64,000 bases of DNA from Thysanoteuthis rhombus (taxonomy: Eukaryota; Mollusca; Cephalopoda; Oegopsida; Thysanoteuthidae). The stretch's first letter is position 1. Every line of letters starts with the position of its first letter. Below are positions 10,023 to 21,519 of this stretch, one piece after another. The notes under the pieces were generated by a model. It did no database searches. It had not been told where the DNA came from and saw nothing but the letters and a program-made list of their open reading frames with translations. Made by a program: the position numbers and the translations under genes. The stretch covers positions 27,592,796 to 27,656,795 of the forward strand of contig OY735203.1 in assembly GCA_963457665.1 (NCBI GenBank). Direction: 5' to 3'.

Positions 10023-12170
10023 GCACCCCTCAGTATACTTTTTTGCTTCAAAACCCATCTGCGTGGAAGTTAATATCAGAAAGATTGCAATCATTGAATG
10101 TTGATGTTTTCGATTTAGTGCAGCAACGAATAAGATTTCTGTTTTAGATATATTTTTTAACAAACCATTCGCTTTAAACCTTGGGTGTATTCCCATGCCA
10201 TGGGGTTCAAAATATTCAAGAGACTTGCATGATGTAAACACTGCTACTGTGCCATCAGCATATTCTGAAACATCAAGCCCAACCTGCCAGCTTGTCATCC
10301 ATTTTCGTCTTGAATACACACCAGAGCCTTCCATGCGCTGTACACTAGGTGATCATTATTGTTGCAGTATAAAATGCAAAATAGACCGGACCTGGAATGC
10401 TACCCTACCTATCCCGAATAGTACTCTTGATTTTTTTTGCAACATCATTTACATAGATATTAACTTTCATGCCTGTATGCAAGAACTGGAGTAGTTTTCT
10501 AGTTTAACCAGAACACGAAATTCCGCTTGCACTTTCCACCTTATGCATTCCCTATGAGGTCTGAAACCATGCTTACTTTTGTATCTCCAAGGATAAGAAT
10601 GGAAGTGCATGCAATATGACTCAGACAATCTTGTAAACTGTCTCCGACACTCTTACGCCTCGATGTTACTAAGTTTACTAAGGTCCTACTTCTCTACAGC
10701 AAGACAGAGAGGGGGGTGACTCCTCTTCCTGGAAATCTAAGTTTATAACATTAAACTTTCAATAATATCACCATTTTCTGCAATGATCGTCAGCACCTGG
10801 GAACAGATACCAGAGTCTCCACGTATTGTTTTTTTTCCAGTTCGAATACTACACATCTTATTTCGTTTCTATTAGGTACCCCACCATAGTCAAATACCAA
10901 AGCTGTCCATTCAAATTGTCAAAATAGCTCAAAGACTTACGCATTACTTTGAGGTGTTTTACAAAGAGGTTCATATTTTCTTTGACTGGCCACGCAGCAG
11001 ATTTTCAACTTGATCACAACATTCCTAAGTCCCACTGACTAAACGGTTCTCCTCAGTAATACGATGTCATTGCTCCAAATCCTCCAACAATTTGCTTCAT
11101 TACATCTCATTTTTGTGCCATTCCTATGAGAGTTACTCGCCTCCGTATACGATATGCAAACAGTAGGGCCATCGCTCGATTTTTCTTTTCAATTAGGGAA
11201 CTTTTTGTGCTGATTGGAACCACCTACGTGGAGCTGTAGACTTCTTTGGAAGAGTTTCAATAGCATTTTTCAAAATGAACCGGAATAGCTGTTTGAATCC
11301 ACTATTTACTTTTGGGAGCAAGGAGGGGTCCAGCAATCTGATCAGCAATACCAATGGGAACATATGTAAATACTAATGATGTACCCACGTCCCTGTTTTT
11401 TTCCATCTATCAGCGGTAGTCGAAGCGCAATAACCTTTATTCCCGAATTGCAATTAAACAATGAGCTTCTCTACTCAAAACCACTTCAGCTCCTTGGGGC
11501 ATCGACTACTGGTGGAGTCCTTGGTCTTTCTCCTCCAAAGACCAAGTTGCACTGACGATATCCGGAAACATTCTTGCCGACTAACCATGTCTCTTGCAAA
11601 CAGGCAAAGACTTTCCGCTTCTTCATAGATTAGAAGAGCACTTCCCTAGGTTCATCCGACCAAGACCATATGCAATTAGTGAAAATATAGTAACTTTACT
11701 TTGCTTCATTTTTCTCTCGTAAGACCCACTTTGTGGCCTGAACGATTGTGAGCCGATGGGGCCATAAGCTAAACGACACTTTAATCTCTATTATTTACAG
11801 TGGGCTGAGTACTCCCCGCTAGTACATAATCTCTGACATGAACAGCTCTCGTCAAATAGTTAGTCAAGTTTCCATATAAAAAACACATTTACGTGCGGGT
11901 TCAAGATATCCATCGAAAACTATTCGGCACTGTATAAGACTAATTATTGCAAGGTGTTGCTACGTCCCATCAGGTATCGTTACCGACCTTATCATGCAGT
12001 GGCCATTCACTCAAAGACGCAGTTTACATCTTGAATCTCGGAGGATTCATTTTCGAGCGTTACTCTTCTAGATCCGCTATGATCTGTATTAGGGATGCGC
12101 TTCTTCAGTACTCCATGGGCGGTTTTCACTGGAGAAAGCTTAAGTGGTTTGCTCTTGATTGACAATGTAT
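10023..12170 (-). mobile_element. APE-endonuclease LINE, decayed, minus strand
   Basis: This is a non-LTR retrotransposon of a different lineage from RTE. On the minus strand, about 11560-11640 reads KRKVFACLQETWLVG, the QET motif of an apurinic-type endonuclease, and further on GYRQCNLVFGGE. Later segments include LVFTYVPIGIADQI (about 11340-11390). Near 10225-10300 WCVFKTKMDDKLAG is followed by a frame break and VSEYADGTVAVFTS, a degraded RT motif C (usual YADD). Then KANGLLKNISKTEILF matches the conserved post-motif C region. Residues 5' of the endonuclease (11790-12170) may be an ORF1 remnant. Many stops and frame changes are present. The 3' part ends at the GAT tail of the adjacent RTE copy. 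The clade (Jockey, CR1, I or L1/Tx1-like) cannot be settled by eye. Confidence 0.65.
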
Positions 12171-12239
12171 TGCGCTTTATAGAGTGCTAGGTATAGGGAG
12201 AACAGTCTGAGACGCTTCAGGAAAATACAATACATACAT

Positions 12240-12403
12240 AGGCATACATACACACACACACGCACACACACACATATGAATAATTTATATATACTTTACA
12301 TGTACGAATATGTATGCAATATACACACATAGTACATATGTACATATACAATATATACACACTATACCTCTTATGTATATATATATATATATATATATAC
12401 AAA

Positions 12404-12444
<41 letters not shown>

Positions 12445-12492
12445 TCATATGACTTACACATATATACATATATACAAACTATACATATCTAT

Positions 12493-12587
<95 letters not shown>

Positions 12588-12610
12588 TAGATGGATAGAT
12601 AGATTGATAG
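12240..12610. repeat. Compound (CA)n/(TA)n microsatellite cluster
   Basis: Alternating (CA)n (12252-12275 and 12494-12508) and (TA)n (12377-12442 and 12509-12584) blocks, ending in GATA-like (12590-12606) and GA-rich sequence. Apparent open frames here are only translations of the repeats. Confidence 0.95.
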
Positions 12611-12624
12611 ACAGAGAGAGAGAA

Positions 12625-13910
12625 CATACACAAACACACTGCACAGGGAATATTCATGTATACACCATATATCCAGGAGACCATCTATCATATACCCTTG
12701 AGAGTAACAGGGGGATGCTGCCAGGCGTTAAAACTTACCCGAGGGTGACCCGAGACTATGCAAGGCAGAGGTGCTCAGCTCCCGTGGCTATCTTAGCATA
12801 CTCATATACTTATTGGTAGACAGGGACGAATCTTTACAGCTGGTTCCGTTCTCCTATGCATGAACTCTTGGATAGTCCGCATCTAATTAGAATAGTTTCA
12901 TTGATTCAGAGGCGAACATCGTTTAGCTAGAGTTATTAGACTCTTACAATTACTAATGTCTGTAATACTTTTTTAATGAGATGCAAGTATATATATAGAG
13001 AGAGAGGGGGGAGGGGAGGGAGAGGGAAAGAGAGAGAGGGGGAGAAAACGAATTTTGTTGAAGGATACACCGTGTGTTTACATCAATACGTCAACAATTG
13101 AGAAATGTTTGATTGCTACAACGACTAAAAGTGACTGATCGTGTTCAGATGTGAGAAGCAGACAATAAACGACCAAATCGATAAGGGCAGAATGGGTCAA
13201 GTTTAGATACAGGGTGGTGATGCTACTACCGGTTGATCTTTTCAACACGAGGACTCTCGGGAATAAACCAATCAGAGTGAAGCAATATATCGAGTAACCC
13301 CAGCTCTTCGGTGAAAGATGGAAGGAATCAATCGAGAAAGTTGGATTGTTTAGCAATAGGGAATTTTTTAGTCCCTAATGGAGAATATGATTGAAATATT
13401 GAACATAAAATAAGGTGCATTTCTCTGAAATATTTTCAAAGCTTGACATGAGGCTTAATCAGATTGTGTTGAGGGAGATCCTGCATGCCACTCTTGAAAA
13501 TCAGTATGAATTAAATTGGGGTTTTCACGTATGCTCAAATACTAACTATTACTATCATAATCAAATAAGCAAATATTCAACCCATCAAACAAATTGCTTC
13601 TGTTTCCAAAAGTAGTGATGTATTCGTTTTTTTGTTTTGATTTGTTTTTATTTTCGTTTTTTGCATTCTCCAAGGAGACTTTCTTTTTCAGTGAAACATA
13701 TTTTGAATATATTTAAATAAAATATCCAATACTAAGATAAACAAGACTCTCAGCTGCAGGGTTAAACTCAACCGTAACTTTTATCCCGTTTGGAGATAAG
13801 TAGTACGACTTTTGTACTCTATGTATAATAAATAAAACATTTAAAAATATTTTTTTGTATAAATTTATTCATTATGAGAATGATATGAATATCACAGACT
13901 TGTCAACTCA
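12625..13910. other. No recognisable gene; GA-rich patch
   Basis: The sequence includes a purine-rich tract at 12995-13047. A moderately complex block at 12700-12800 (core CCCGAGGGTGACCCGAGAC) and another at 13085-13350 look like unidentified repeats or unique DNA. No credible exon was found. Confidence 0.4.
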
Positions 13911-13914
13911 ACTT

Positions 13915-14160
13915 AGTAACACAGCCTCCAGAATTTCGATGAGGATTGTTCTTGTAGTTTTCAATCTCAAATGAAAAATGTCTTGAGTTGACTTTGTTTT
14001 CGTGCTGTAACACGAGATACAAGAACAATCTCCGTCAAGGGGGGTGTAAACCGATATGTAATATTCACATTCCTTCACTGTGATTTGAATTCACGATCAA
14101 CTGATTCGTAGGCGACTGTCTTACTGATTGAGCAGATTATCCGGATTACATTTTTTTAGA
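13915..14160 (-). mobile_element. tRNA-related SINE, family A, with internal inverted arms
   Basis: On the minus strand an A-box-like TGCTCAATCAGTAAGAC (rc of about 14124-14140) precedes a B-box-like GTGAATTCAAATCACAG (rc of about 14080-14096). The body after the B box, CCCCCCTTGACGGAGATTG, parallels the copy at 3625-3755. In addition, GATTGTTCTTGTA (13944-13956) is exactly inverted as TACAAGAACAATC (14018-14030), giving two facing arms 61 bases apart. This suggests an inverted partial second unit or a hairpin in the SINE body. Confidence 0.65.
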
Positions 14161-14722
14161 AACTGTCAACCAAATCTGTCACCAAAATCGTAAAAACAGG
14201 TTTCTTCAGGTGTAAGTATGTCTTGCTCTCTGACCGTCAAGTAGGCTGACTGGATATGTTTAATATTGAAGCAGGCCTACAGCAATGGAGCAATGAGCCG
14301 AGCAAGGTGTTTTTAGTGGCACTCACGCATCACATGTGGATGAACATCACTGGAGGATGATGAGAGATCAGAGCAACCCTTCACAGGCTGAAATTTTAAA
14401 CATTTACTCGTTATTAGGAAAAAAAAACGTTTATTTTGCTTTTTGCTGTTGTTTTATCTTGAAAAATATCTCCCTTAATAAGTTTCCAGAGTGGGTGGTT
14501 AAATTTTTAGTAATCAAAGCCCAACAAAAGCCATGAGAGATAAAATATTCTTTGATTATCCAATTTTCCATTTTTTAAATTGATCACCCCAAATGCGACA
14601 TGCTACTAAAAAACGTTCGCTACGTGAAGGTTTCTATTGAAATACTAACCCGACCTGTACTTGTTTATTTTTATTCTCTGATGTTTCTCTGTCATTTTCG
14701 TTTGCTTCAACTAAAATCAGAT

Positions 14723-14836
<114 letters not shown>

Positions 14837-14849
14837 TATATATGAAAGT

Positions 14850-15247
14850 ATCGAGTCTTTGGAATATTATGAGGACCGATTGAATGACCTTGATGTAACT
14901 TTGCAACAGATTAGAGGGGACTTTACTGTGCATGAAAAAACAAACACTGTCTTCTGGTTTTTACTCAGTCGGTGCAAGTGTAATACCATTGAGTGAGCTA
15001 GTGTACAATGTTACCATCTAATTCACTATGGCAAACCTACCCGTTCTCTACATCTCCTGAAGATTAACTAGGAAAATCATCGCATAACCCATGTCTGACA
15101 GCCCCAACTACAGTTTAAATCTAATTCATTGCAAATCCTGTTTTTCATAAGCAGCTAAACAGGTGCAAGATGCGTAGGAAAGCAACATCAATTCTGAGAA
15201 GTCGCCCGTATGGACGGCACGCTAGCATACTTATACTTGATTAAGCA

Positions 15248-15250
<3 letters not shown>
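14850..15250. other. No recognisable gene
   Basis: Unique-looking sequence with no open frame of note beyond 40 codons and no repeat I can identify. Confidence 0.4.

Positions 15251-15256
<6 letters not shown>

Positions 15257-15306
<50 letters not shown>
15257..15306. repeat. (TC)n microsatellite
   Basis: Twenty-five uninterrupted TC/CT dinucleotides, a pure pyrimidine strand. Confidence 0.97.
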
Positions 15307-15307
<1 letters not shown>

Positions 15308-15649
15308 AAAATCAACTCACCGGTGTTTTGCAATGGTCGCTATATTTTCTAAGACATGAGGACATGAGAACAACAATGCTTTGAAGAAATAAAAGTTCTA
15401 AAGAGATGTCCTCGTTCTTCCACTTTCTATAAACAACACTTGAATATTCTAATGCATTGCTATGCTACATAGGTTGTCTGCAAAACTTACTTGCTAACCT
15501 TAACACAACAGCAGATGCCTTTTGTAAGTGAAACTGAGCAGAGTACTAACTAAGAGTAGCGTATTCTGTTACAAGTGTCTGTTACAATTTAGTTTTTTTT
15601 TTTAATCACATTTAGTAATTACCTACAAAAAACCGAAAATATACCTTGG

Positions 15650-16230
15650 ACAGTAATATTGCCCCCTGTCCCTTTATGTTCGGTTGCTTGTATCCTCTAT
15701 CAACAATGACTGCCTCCAAAGGTTCCTTGCAGCCATCTATAAGCGTCTTACGCTAATCAGCTGGTAGTTCATCCCACTCTTTACTTGCAATGTTTTCAAA
15801 CTCATGATAATTCGCTGCGTTCCTGTGATGTATGGTACGTATCGTGAACATGATCCCAGATTTCTTCTTTATTGAAAGATTTTCAATGAGATAGATATCA
15901 GGATTCATAACTTCCGAAAGAGGTCATTTCTCCTTTCCAACCATTCTTATACGCTTCTGGATATGTACTTGAGATTTTTATGCTGCTGGGGCACCTATGA
16001 AAATCCGGAGAAACATAGTTTGATGACACAGGAAGCATGAAAGTCTTCAGAAATCCTTTGATTCGTGATTCCTTTGATACAGTCAAGGGCCCCTGTACTA
16101 AAGTCAACAAAGAAGCCCCATAAAATGATGGACCCTCCTCAATGTTTAACTTTAGGTACGACGTTCTTTTCCATAAAAGTTTTATTTCATCTTCAATGAG
16201 AAAAATTTCTAAAAAAAGAATAATCACAAT
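15650..16230 (-). mobile_element. Tc1/mariner transposase relic (C-terminal half)
   Basis: The minus-strand frame from about 16215 reads in order: FLIEDEIKLLWKR (the region of FSDExxxxL that carries the second catalytic Asp), VxHEEGPSFYG-like (usual KHGGGSxMVWG), then QGPLTVSKESRIKGFLKTFM and LPVSSN (usual YxxIL..NLLPSA). After a gap comes a region like SPDLNPIENLW seen as PDIYLIENLS, and a terminal EWDELPAD then stop, RKTLIDGCKEPLEAVI. This is the DD[34]E core and C-terminus of a Tc1-like enzyme that cuts and pastes DNA into TA sites. The N-terminal DNA-binding part was not found, and several stops and frame changes mark it as dead. Terminal inverted repeats were not identified. Confidence 0.7.
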
Positions 16231-16297
16231 GACAAACCTTTTCTAACAACCCAAAAGTTTGAAGAAGTTAAGGCACGAAATGACTTCTAAGAGAAAT

Positions 16298-16653
<356 letters not shown>

Positions 16654-16659
16654 GATGTA

Positions 16660-17680
16660 TTAAATGTCTGACTTTCCCAGTTTCAACAGTGAAAGTATTG
16701 GGGACCAGTGGAAACAAGCCTATCATAATTCAAAGTCACAAGCTTCGTGTCTGTGGATTCTTCAAGATCATGATTTTTCGGTTCAGCAGACATGCTCAAC
16801 TTTTCTTAAACCAGCTACTTAAGTCGCTTGTCTTCGTGGCACGCACGCAAACTAAAGCTGTGTTGCCCACGACGAATAACATTTGGGTACAACTTTATCT
16901 ACAATGATGTATCAATCGGAGTAGAGTTCTTTCTGGAATCTCCAGTCAAACTTCTCGAAACTTCTGCTTTATTCTTTTGTGTCCAGAAGTTTAGCCGATC
17001 ACAAATTCTCACAAAAGTGTAACGTATAAACAATCACTCGATAGCTTGGAATGTCTAAGTTTTTATTTACAAGAGGATCAGGGGGATCTTTTTCGACAAA
17101 CGTTCCCATCTCCAGGCTATTTTAAATGCAGGTATGTAAGTCGAACAGTTAATCATGGAAACGATGCAATTATCACACCGCATCCCGTGTACTAGCATTA
17201 TGACTAGGGCTCGATATGAACAGGTATTTGGCTTGGATGAGCTGAAATAAGAGACAATCGTCTAAATGCCCTTGTAAACCATTTATCTTATAGTCGACGA
17301 ATACGGTATTTCGTGAATGGACTGCTATCATAGCAGCACTTAGAAGTTGCCTAATGCGAATCTGTTTACATCTTAAAAAGGGTAATCGTATCTTTTCGAA
17401 ATATCAAAAGACGAATCTCCTTTTGCAGTTTCATGATAAACAAAATTCTGTCATCTGAGAAGTGATATTTCAACTCTCATATCCTAAGTCTAATAATCTA
17501 CAAAATACCTGCGCCAGAATGCACTCTTTGTGATTGAATACATGAAATAAAATATATTCTAAGAAGTGCGCATGATAGATTTTTGAGATCATTTGAATGA
17601 GTAGTATAAATAATAGCAAAGTATCAATACAATTACTAAAAAAGGGGCTTTTATTTCATTCGTATGTATATTTCATTCAT
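16660..17680. other. No recognisable gene
   Basis: AT-rich, with short overlapping frames near 16690-17020 on the plus strand. None resembles a known protein. Confidence 0.4.
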
Positions 17681-17687
17681 ATATATA

Positions 17688-17694
17688 TACTTTA

Positions 17695-17764
<70 letters not shown>

Positions 17765-17769
17765 AAGTA
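17688..17769. repeat. (TA)n tract bounded by inverted 9-bp arms
   Basis: The arms TACTTTAGT and ACTAAAGTA flank about 31 TA units. Because TA repeats are self-complementary, almost the whole 82-bp segment is a palindrome that could extrude as a cruciform. It may be a (TA)n expansion inside a small palindromic repeat. Confidence 0.8.
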
Positions 17770-18108
17770 CCTAGCGTTCTCTAGGGGTTGGGACTCTAAA
17801 TTTTACAACACTGGGAAACAAATGATATTTTATAGAGATCTCAAAAACTTTGGGAAGCCATAAGACTTTGAAAAATGATTATATTTTGATACTAAGAATT
17901 TATTTTATCATTCTTGGCGTTAGTAATTCGCTTGTCAAAGCAGACCATCAGAATTGAATTGTACCGTACGTTTTATCATTGTGTTCGGGTCTGGATTAGG
18001 GTAATAAGTAGGGTTGATATTTTTGCTCTGCTAGAACATCTTTTTCTTTCAGTTAAGGTAGATCCCTTGAAAATTTTGGCTAAACTTGCGTAGGCTCTGA
18101 GATATAGA

Positions 18109-18252
18109 GACATTCACGTTCATGATCACCTATATGGAATGGAGAGTAGAACAACATTGTAAATATAACCTCTTCTAATGAAAATTTTTGAAATATTTCC
18201 TTTCTCAAAACTGGTAGAGAGATTTCCAGAAGATTTAGAGGTCTGATAAATT
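18109..18252 (+). repeat. Diverged direct repeat, unit 1
   Basis: This segment aligns with 18603-18734. Shared blocks include ATTCAC, CATGATCA/CATGGTCA, AAATTGTAAATA-type, CCTCTTCTA/CTCTCTTCTATA, TTTCCT, and AGATTTAGAGGTCTG/AGATTTGAAGGTCTG in the same order. The distance between units is about 490 bases. Confidence 0.55.
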
Positions 18253-18602
18253 GAAAGACCATATAATTGAAAATAAAAAAGTAAAATTCCCTCAATCAGG
18301 TTTTACAATCGGTCTGCTGATTGTATTTATCGCATTTCTGGTGTATTGTTGTTCTCGTTGATATCTTTCGCAATAAAATTAGTGTTTTTATGTGAAAACG
18401 GACGCAGAACCCAGTAATATCAACGGAATAAATAAAGTTTGATCTTAAAATATATTGTATGCGTATCGTGTTCTGCTGAGTTTAAATACGCCTTTGTTTT
18501 ACCTCTGTGATGCCTCACCCGTTAGACTATGGTACATTTTAAGGCAAACCAGTGCACAGACCAGTGCGCAACATCGGGCAAACATAAGCACTGGGAAAAA
18601 GA

Positions 18603-18734
18603 GAAATTCACATCCATGGTCATCTATCACGAAATTTAGCATTAAATTGTAAATAGCCTCTCTTCTATAACCTTAAATGTTTCCTATCTTGAAATGGACA
18701 GATCCCCGGGAGATTTGAAGGTCTGGTTTTGAAA
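18603..18734 (+). repeat. Diverged direct repeat, unit 2
   Basis: This is the second unit of the repeat described for 18109-18252. It carries a local GC patch (CAGATCCCCGGGAGA) not seen in unit 1. The family was not recognised. Confidence 0.55.
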
Positions 18735-19104
18735 ACGTTCCGCCAAAATTGAAGGAAAAAAAGATTGTATCATATAATATTGACTCAACAATAATTCGAT
18801 CATCACTGAGAGAAAAAGAAATCATATTTGTGGTTTCCAATGACGATTGAACATTTTGGATCCAGTTTAGAAGTTTAAAGCATGAAAAATGATTTTATGA
18901 CAACTGACAAATTGCCGTGAAGTTTGATGGACAAATAGTTTGAAAGCATATCAAATTAAGAGCAAAAGAACTTTCCTCTGCAGAAGTTTGAACTTGGCCA
19001 GTCACTTCCAGAAGCATTGACCACTCGGCTATTGAAACTGCTCGAAAACAAATGTTCAAGTAAGCATTTAACACCATATGTTATCAGATTTTTAGCGTGA
19101 GTTA

Positions 19105-19445
19105 TTCCCCAAAATTCACCAGACCTCTCTGTCATGGGCGTCGCAGAGCCAAAACTTCCTAAACTTGTTTAGTTCATCTTTCATTTTATATTCTGTCGGC
19201 AACGGTTTAGCATGTGATCTATGTGATCAATTTAGTGAGTCGTGAAGTCCAGCAATTGTCTGACATTCTTGCAATATAATCAGCTCATTGACATTAGAGT
19301 TTTCTAATGGATTCTTTGATATCTCTGCTCCTGTTTTTTTTTCTTTAATATATTGTGGTGTCTTGTGATCTCTCCATGTGATGTTGAGCATGATTTTTTC
19401 ATGTGTACATCGCATGGTTCTCAGTTTTGGGGGCCGTTTTTGGAC
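19105..19445 (-). mobile_element. RTE-type LINE 3' end, minus strand
   Basis: It starts with TTCACCAGACCTCTCTGTC, the complement of the conserved RTE 3' end seen also at about 24790 and 32735. It continues into MLNITWRDHKTPQYIKEK and RSMQRAHERI-type codons on the minus strand (19230-19430). It is 5'-truncated near 19445, and no GAT tail remains at the 3' side. Confidence 0.82.
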
Positions 19446-19519
19446 ATGTCTTTATTTCTATTTTGTGATGCATAGTTCTCAATATCTCTAAGTACAAACG
19501 CACACACATACGTTCTTAC

Positions 19520-19520
<1 letters not shown>

Positions 19521-19588
<68 letters not shown>
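19521..19588. repeat. (TA)n microsatellite
   Basis: Thirty-four TA units, directly followed by the dispersed repeat at 19590-19740. Confidence 0.97.
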
Positions 19589-19589
<1 letters not shown>

Positions 19590-19591
<2 letters not shown>

Positions 19592-19740
19592 TGAATTTAA
19601 TAGACAATATGAACACAAACATTAGGACAAAAGGCTTGTCTTTATTTCCGTTTCATGTTTCGGGAGACTGTTCTCTCCCGTTGTCAAACGTTGAGTGGGA
19701 GGAATCATAAAATTCGTATACAACAAGGTTTGAAGAAGAT
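19590..19740 (-). repeat. Dispersed repeat with GGGAGA hairpin and CCGAAAC box
   Basis: The minus strand reads TTGACAACGGGAGAGAAC, then AGTCTCCCGAAACATGAAAC. The six-base arms GGGAGA and TCTCCC (complement at 19664-19681) form a short stem directly before CGAAAC. The sequence then runs to the (TA)n tract, which would be a 3' tail in this orientation. I believe this is the end of an unidentified retroelement or short dispersed repeat. Confidence 0.45.
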
Positions 19741-20239
19741 ATGGAGGAGATGATGCATGAATGCCCCTCACATACACACGCTCACGCACACACTCATACA
19801 CTCGCGTTCACTCACGTATTAATCATAGTAATACAATAAGAACAGCATTAACATGGAAACACTATGAAAGAATTGTCTCATTAGTGAGTGTTGCCAACTA
19901 TTGCCAGACGGTAGGGGGAAATAAATAAACAATAGTTCCAACATGGATCACACGCCAGAGGGCCACTACAAATATGAATAAACTTTTTTTTTTACTCTAC
20001 ATAATACGTTGAAGAGGACAACAATTGCTGAAAATATAGTTCGGAAACGACCCAAACAAAGAATAGAATTCAAATTATTCCTTTCACAGATATACTCCTG
20101 TTATATCTTGAATTTAATCGTTTCCTTTGTTAAACAATGTACGAAGAGCTGGTTACTTCAACAATGAAAGCTTGGTGTAAGCATGAGTAATTTATTTTCT
20201 TCATGGTCAAATCCTCTGAACTCTTTTTGTACCAACTTT

Positions 20240-20240
<1 letters not shown>

Positions 20241-20336
<96 letters not shown>

Positions 20337-20360
20337 TGTGTGTGTGTCTGTGTCTGTGTC
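20241..20360. repeat. (TA)n(TG)n compound microsatellite with TCTG variants
   Basis: About 22 TA units, about 21 TG units, then TATG and TGTC-type degenerate units to 20365. Confidence 0.95.
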
Positions 20361-20399
20361 TGTGTGCTCGTGAATGTGTATGTAAGCATATGTGTTTGT

Positions 20400-21370
20400 A
20401 TGAGTTTTAAAAAAACTGTAAAACGGTTTTCAAGGTAAATAGTTTAAAAATTCGAAACAATTTTCCTGTTGAGTTTAATTAATCAAAGAGTCACCAGTAG
20501 TATGATGTGAGCTACACTATTCAACTGTTAGAATTTATCGGAAACTCCCCTATTAAATCAATATAGGAAAGTATCATTTTATCCAGAATATTCGTCTCAA
20601 AAAGTCGATCACGTTGTTTACTAAGAATGGGTAATGCTTTTAATGTTTAAATGCTGAATGATTGATGGTATTTAATTATGGAAGCATCTTTACGTAGACC
20701 TTCCCTACTTACGTATTAATATGACGTGAATTTGAATTCGTAAAATTCGCCCCCACTTCTTTTCTGAAATTTCAATTCATACGTCAAGAAACTTTTCCAA
20801 AACCTTCGTATGGGACTTCAGATGTTATCATACATCTAGCGAGTTAGATAAGGAAATAATTTCTGATTGATATAGATTAAATCAAAAACAAATAAATATA
20901 GAAATTTTAAAGTGATAGTCAATTTTTGGTTCATACTGTGATGTTCATAAATCGAAATTCTGATTCAATCAAATGTTACGTCAGTTTGAAGAGTATGGGC
21001 GCACTTAAGAAACATCAGGAAGTGATCAAAATTTCATTTGACATCAAATGTTTCTATTTTTTGCAAACTGTTTCTTCGTATCAACGAGCACCAAGAAGTG
21101 TAATTTGAATTGCTAATTCGCAAAATCAATGTCAGAGTTGATTACGCAGAGTCGAAGCTTAGCGTAATAAATTGACCATTTCCGTGACCAGATTCGAGTG
21201 AATGATTATTTATCCAAATTCTTGACTTGAAAGCCAAACACAGTTCTTCGGTGTGTTGCGAAATAATATTCCCTCGTTTTATCCTATATTTTTAATTGGA
21301 GATTCTGTAGCTGAGAAAAAAAAGCAGTGACAAAAATAAACTCAATGTTATATATTCATACATACACACG
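20400..21370. other. No recognisable gene
   Basis: AT-rich, unique-looking sequence with no open frame above about 60 codons and no identified repeat. Confidence 0.4.
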
Positions 21371-21373
21371 CTC

Positions 21374-21519
<146 letters not shown>

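Noticed and set aside
9930-10334. A poly-His open frame
   Set aside because: The His run is the antisense of the GAT tail of the RTE copy; the rest is antisense or minus-strand LINE sequence.
10323-10500. Host exon candidate in a GC-richer stretch
   Set aside because: The region lies inside the minus-strand APE-type LINE and the plus frame is its antisense.
12310-12819. A 169-codon open frame rich in Tyr-Ile
   Set aside because: It is a translation of (TA)n and (CA)n repeats with no homology or initiation context; the same applies to long frames at 14600-14996, 20183-20410, 21327-21640, 50719-51067 and 55129-55558.
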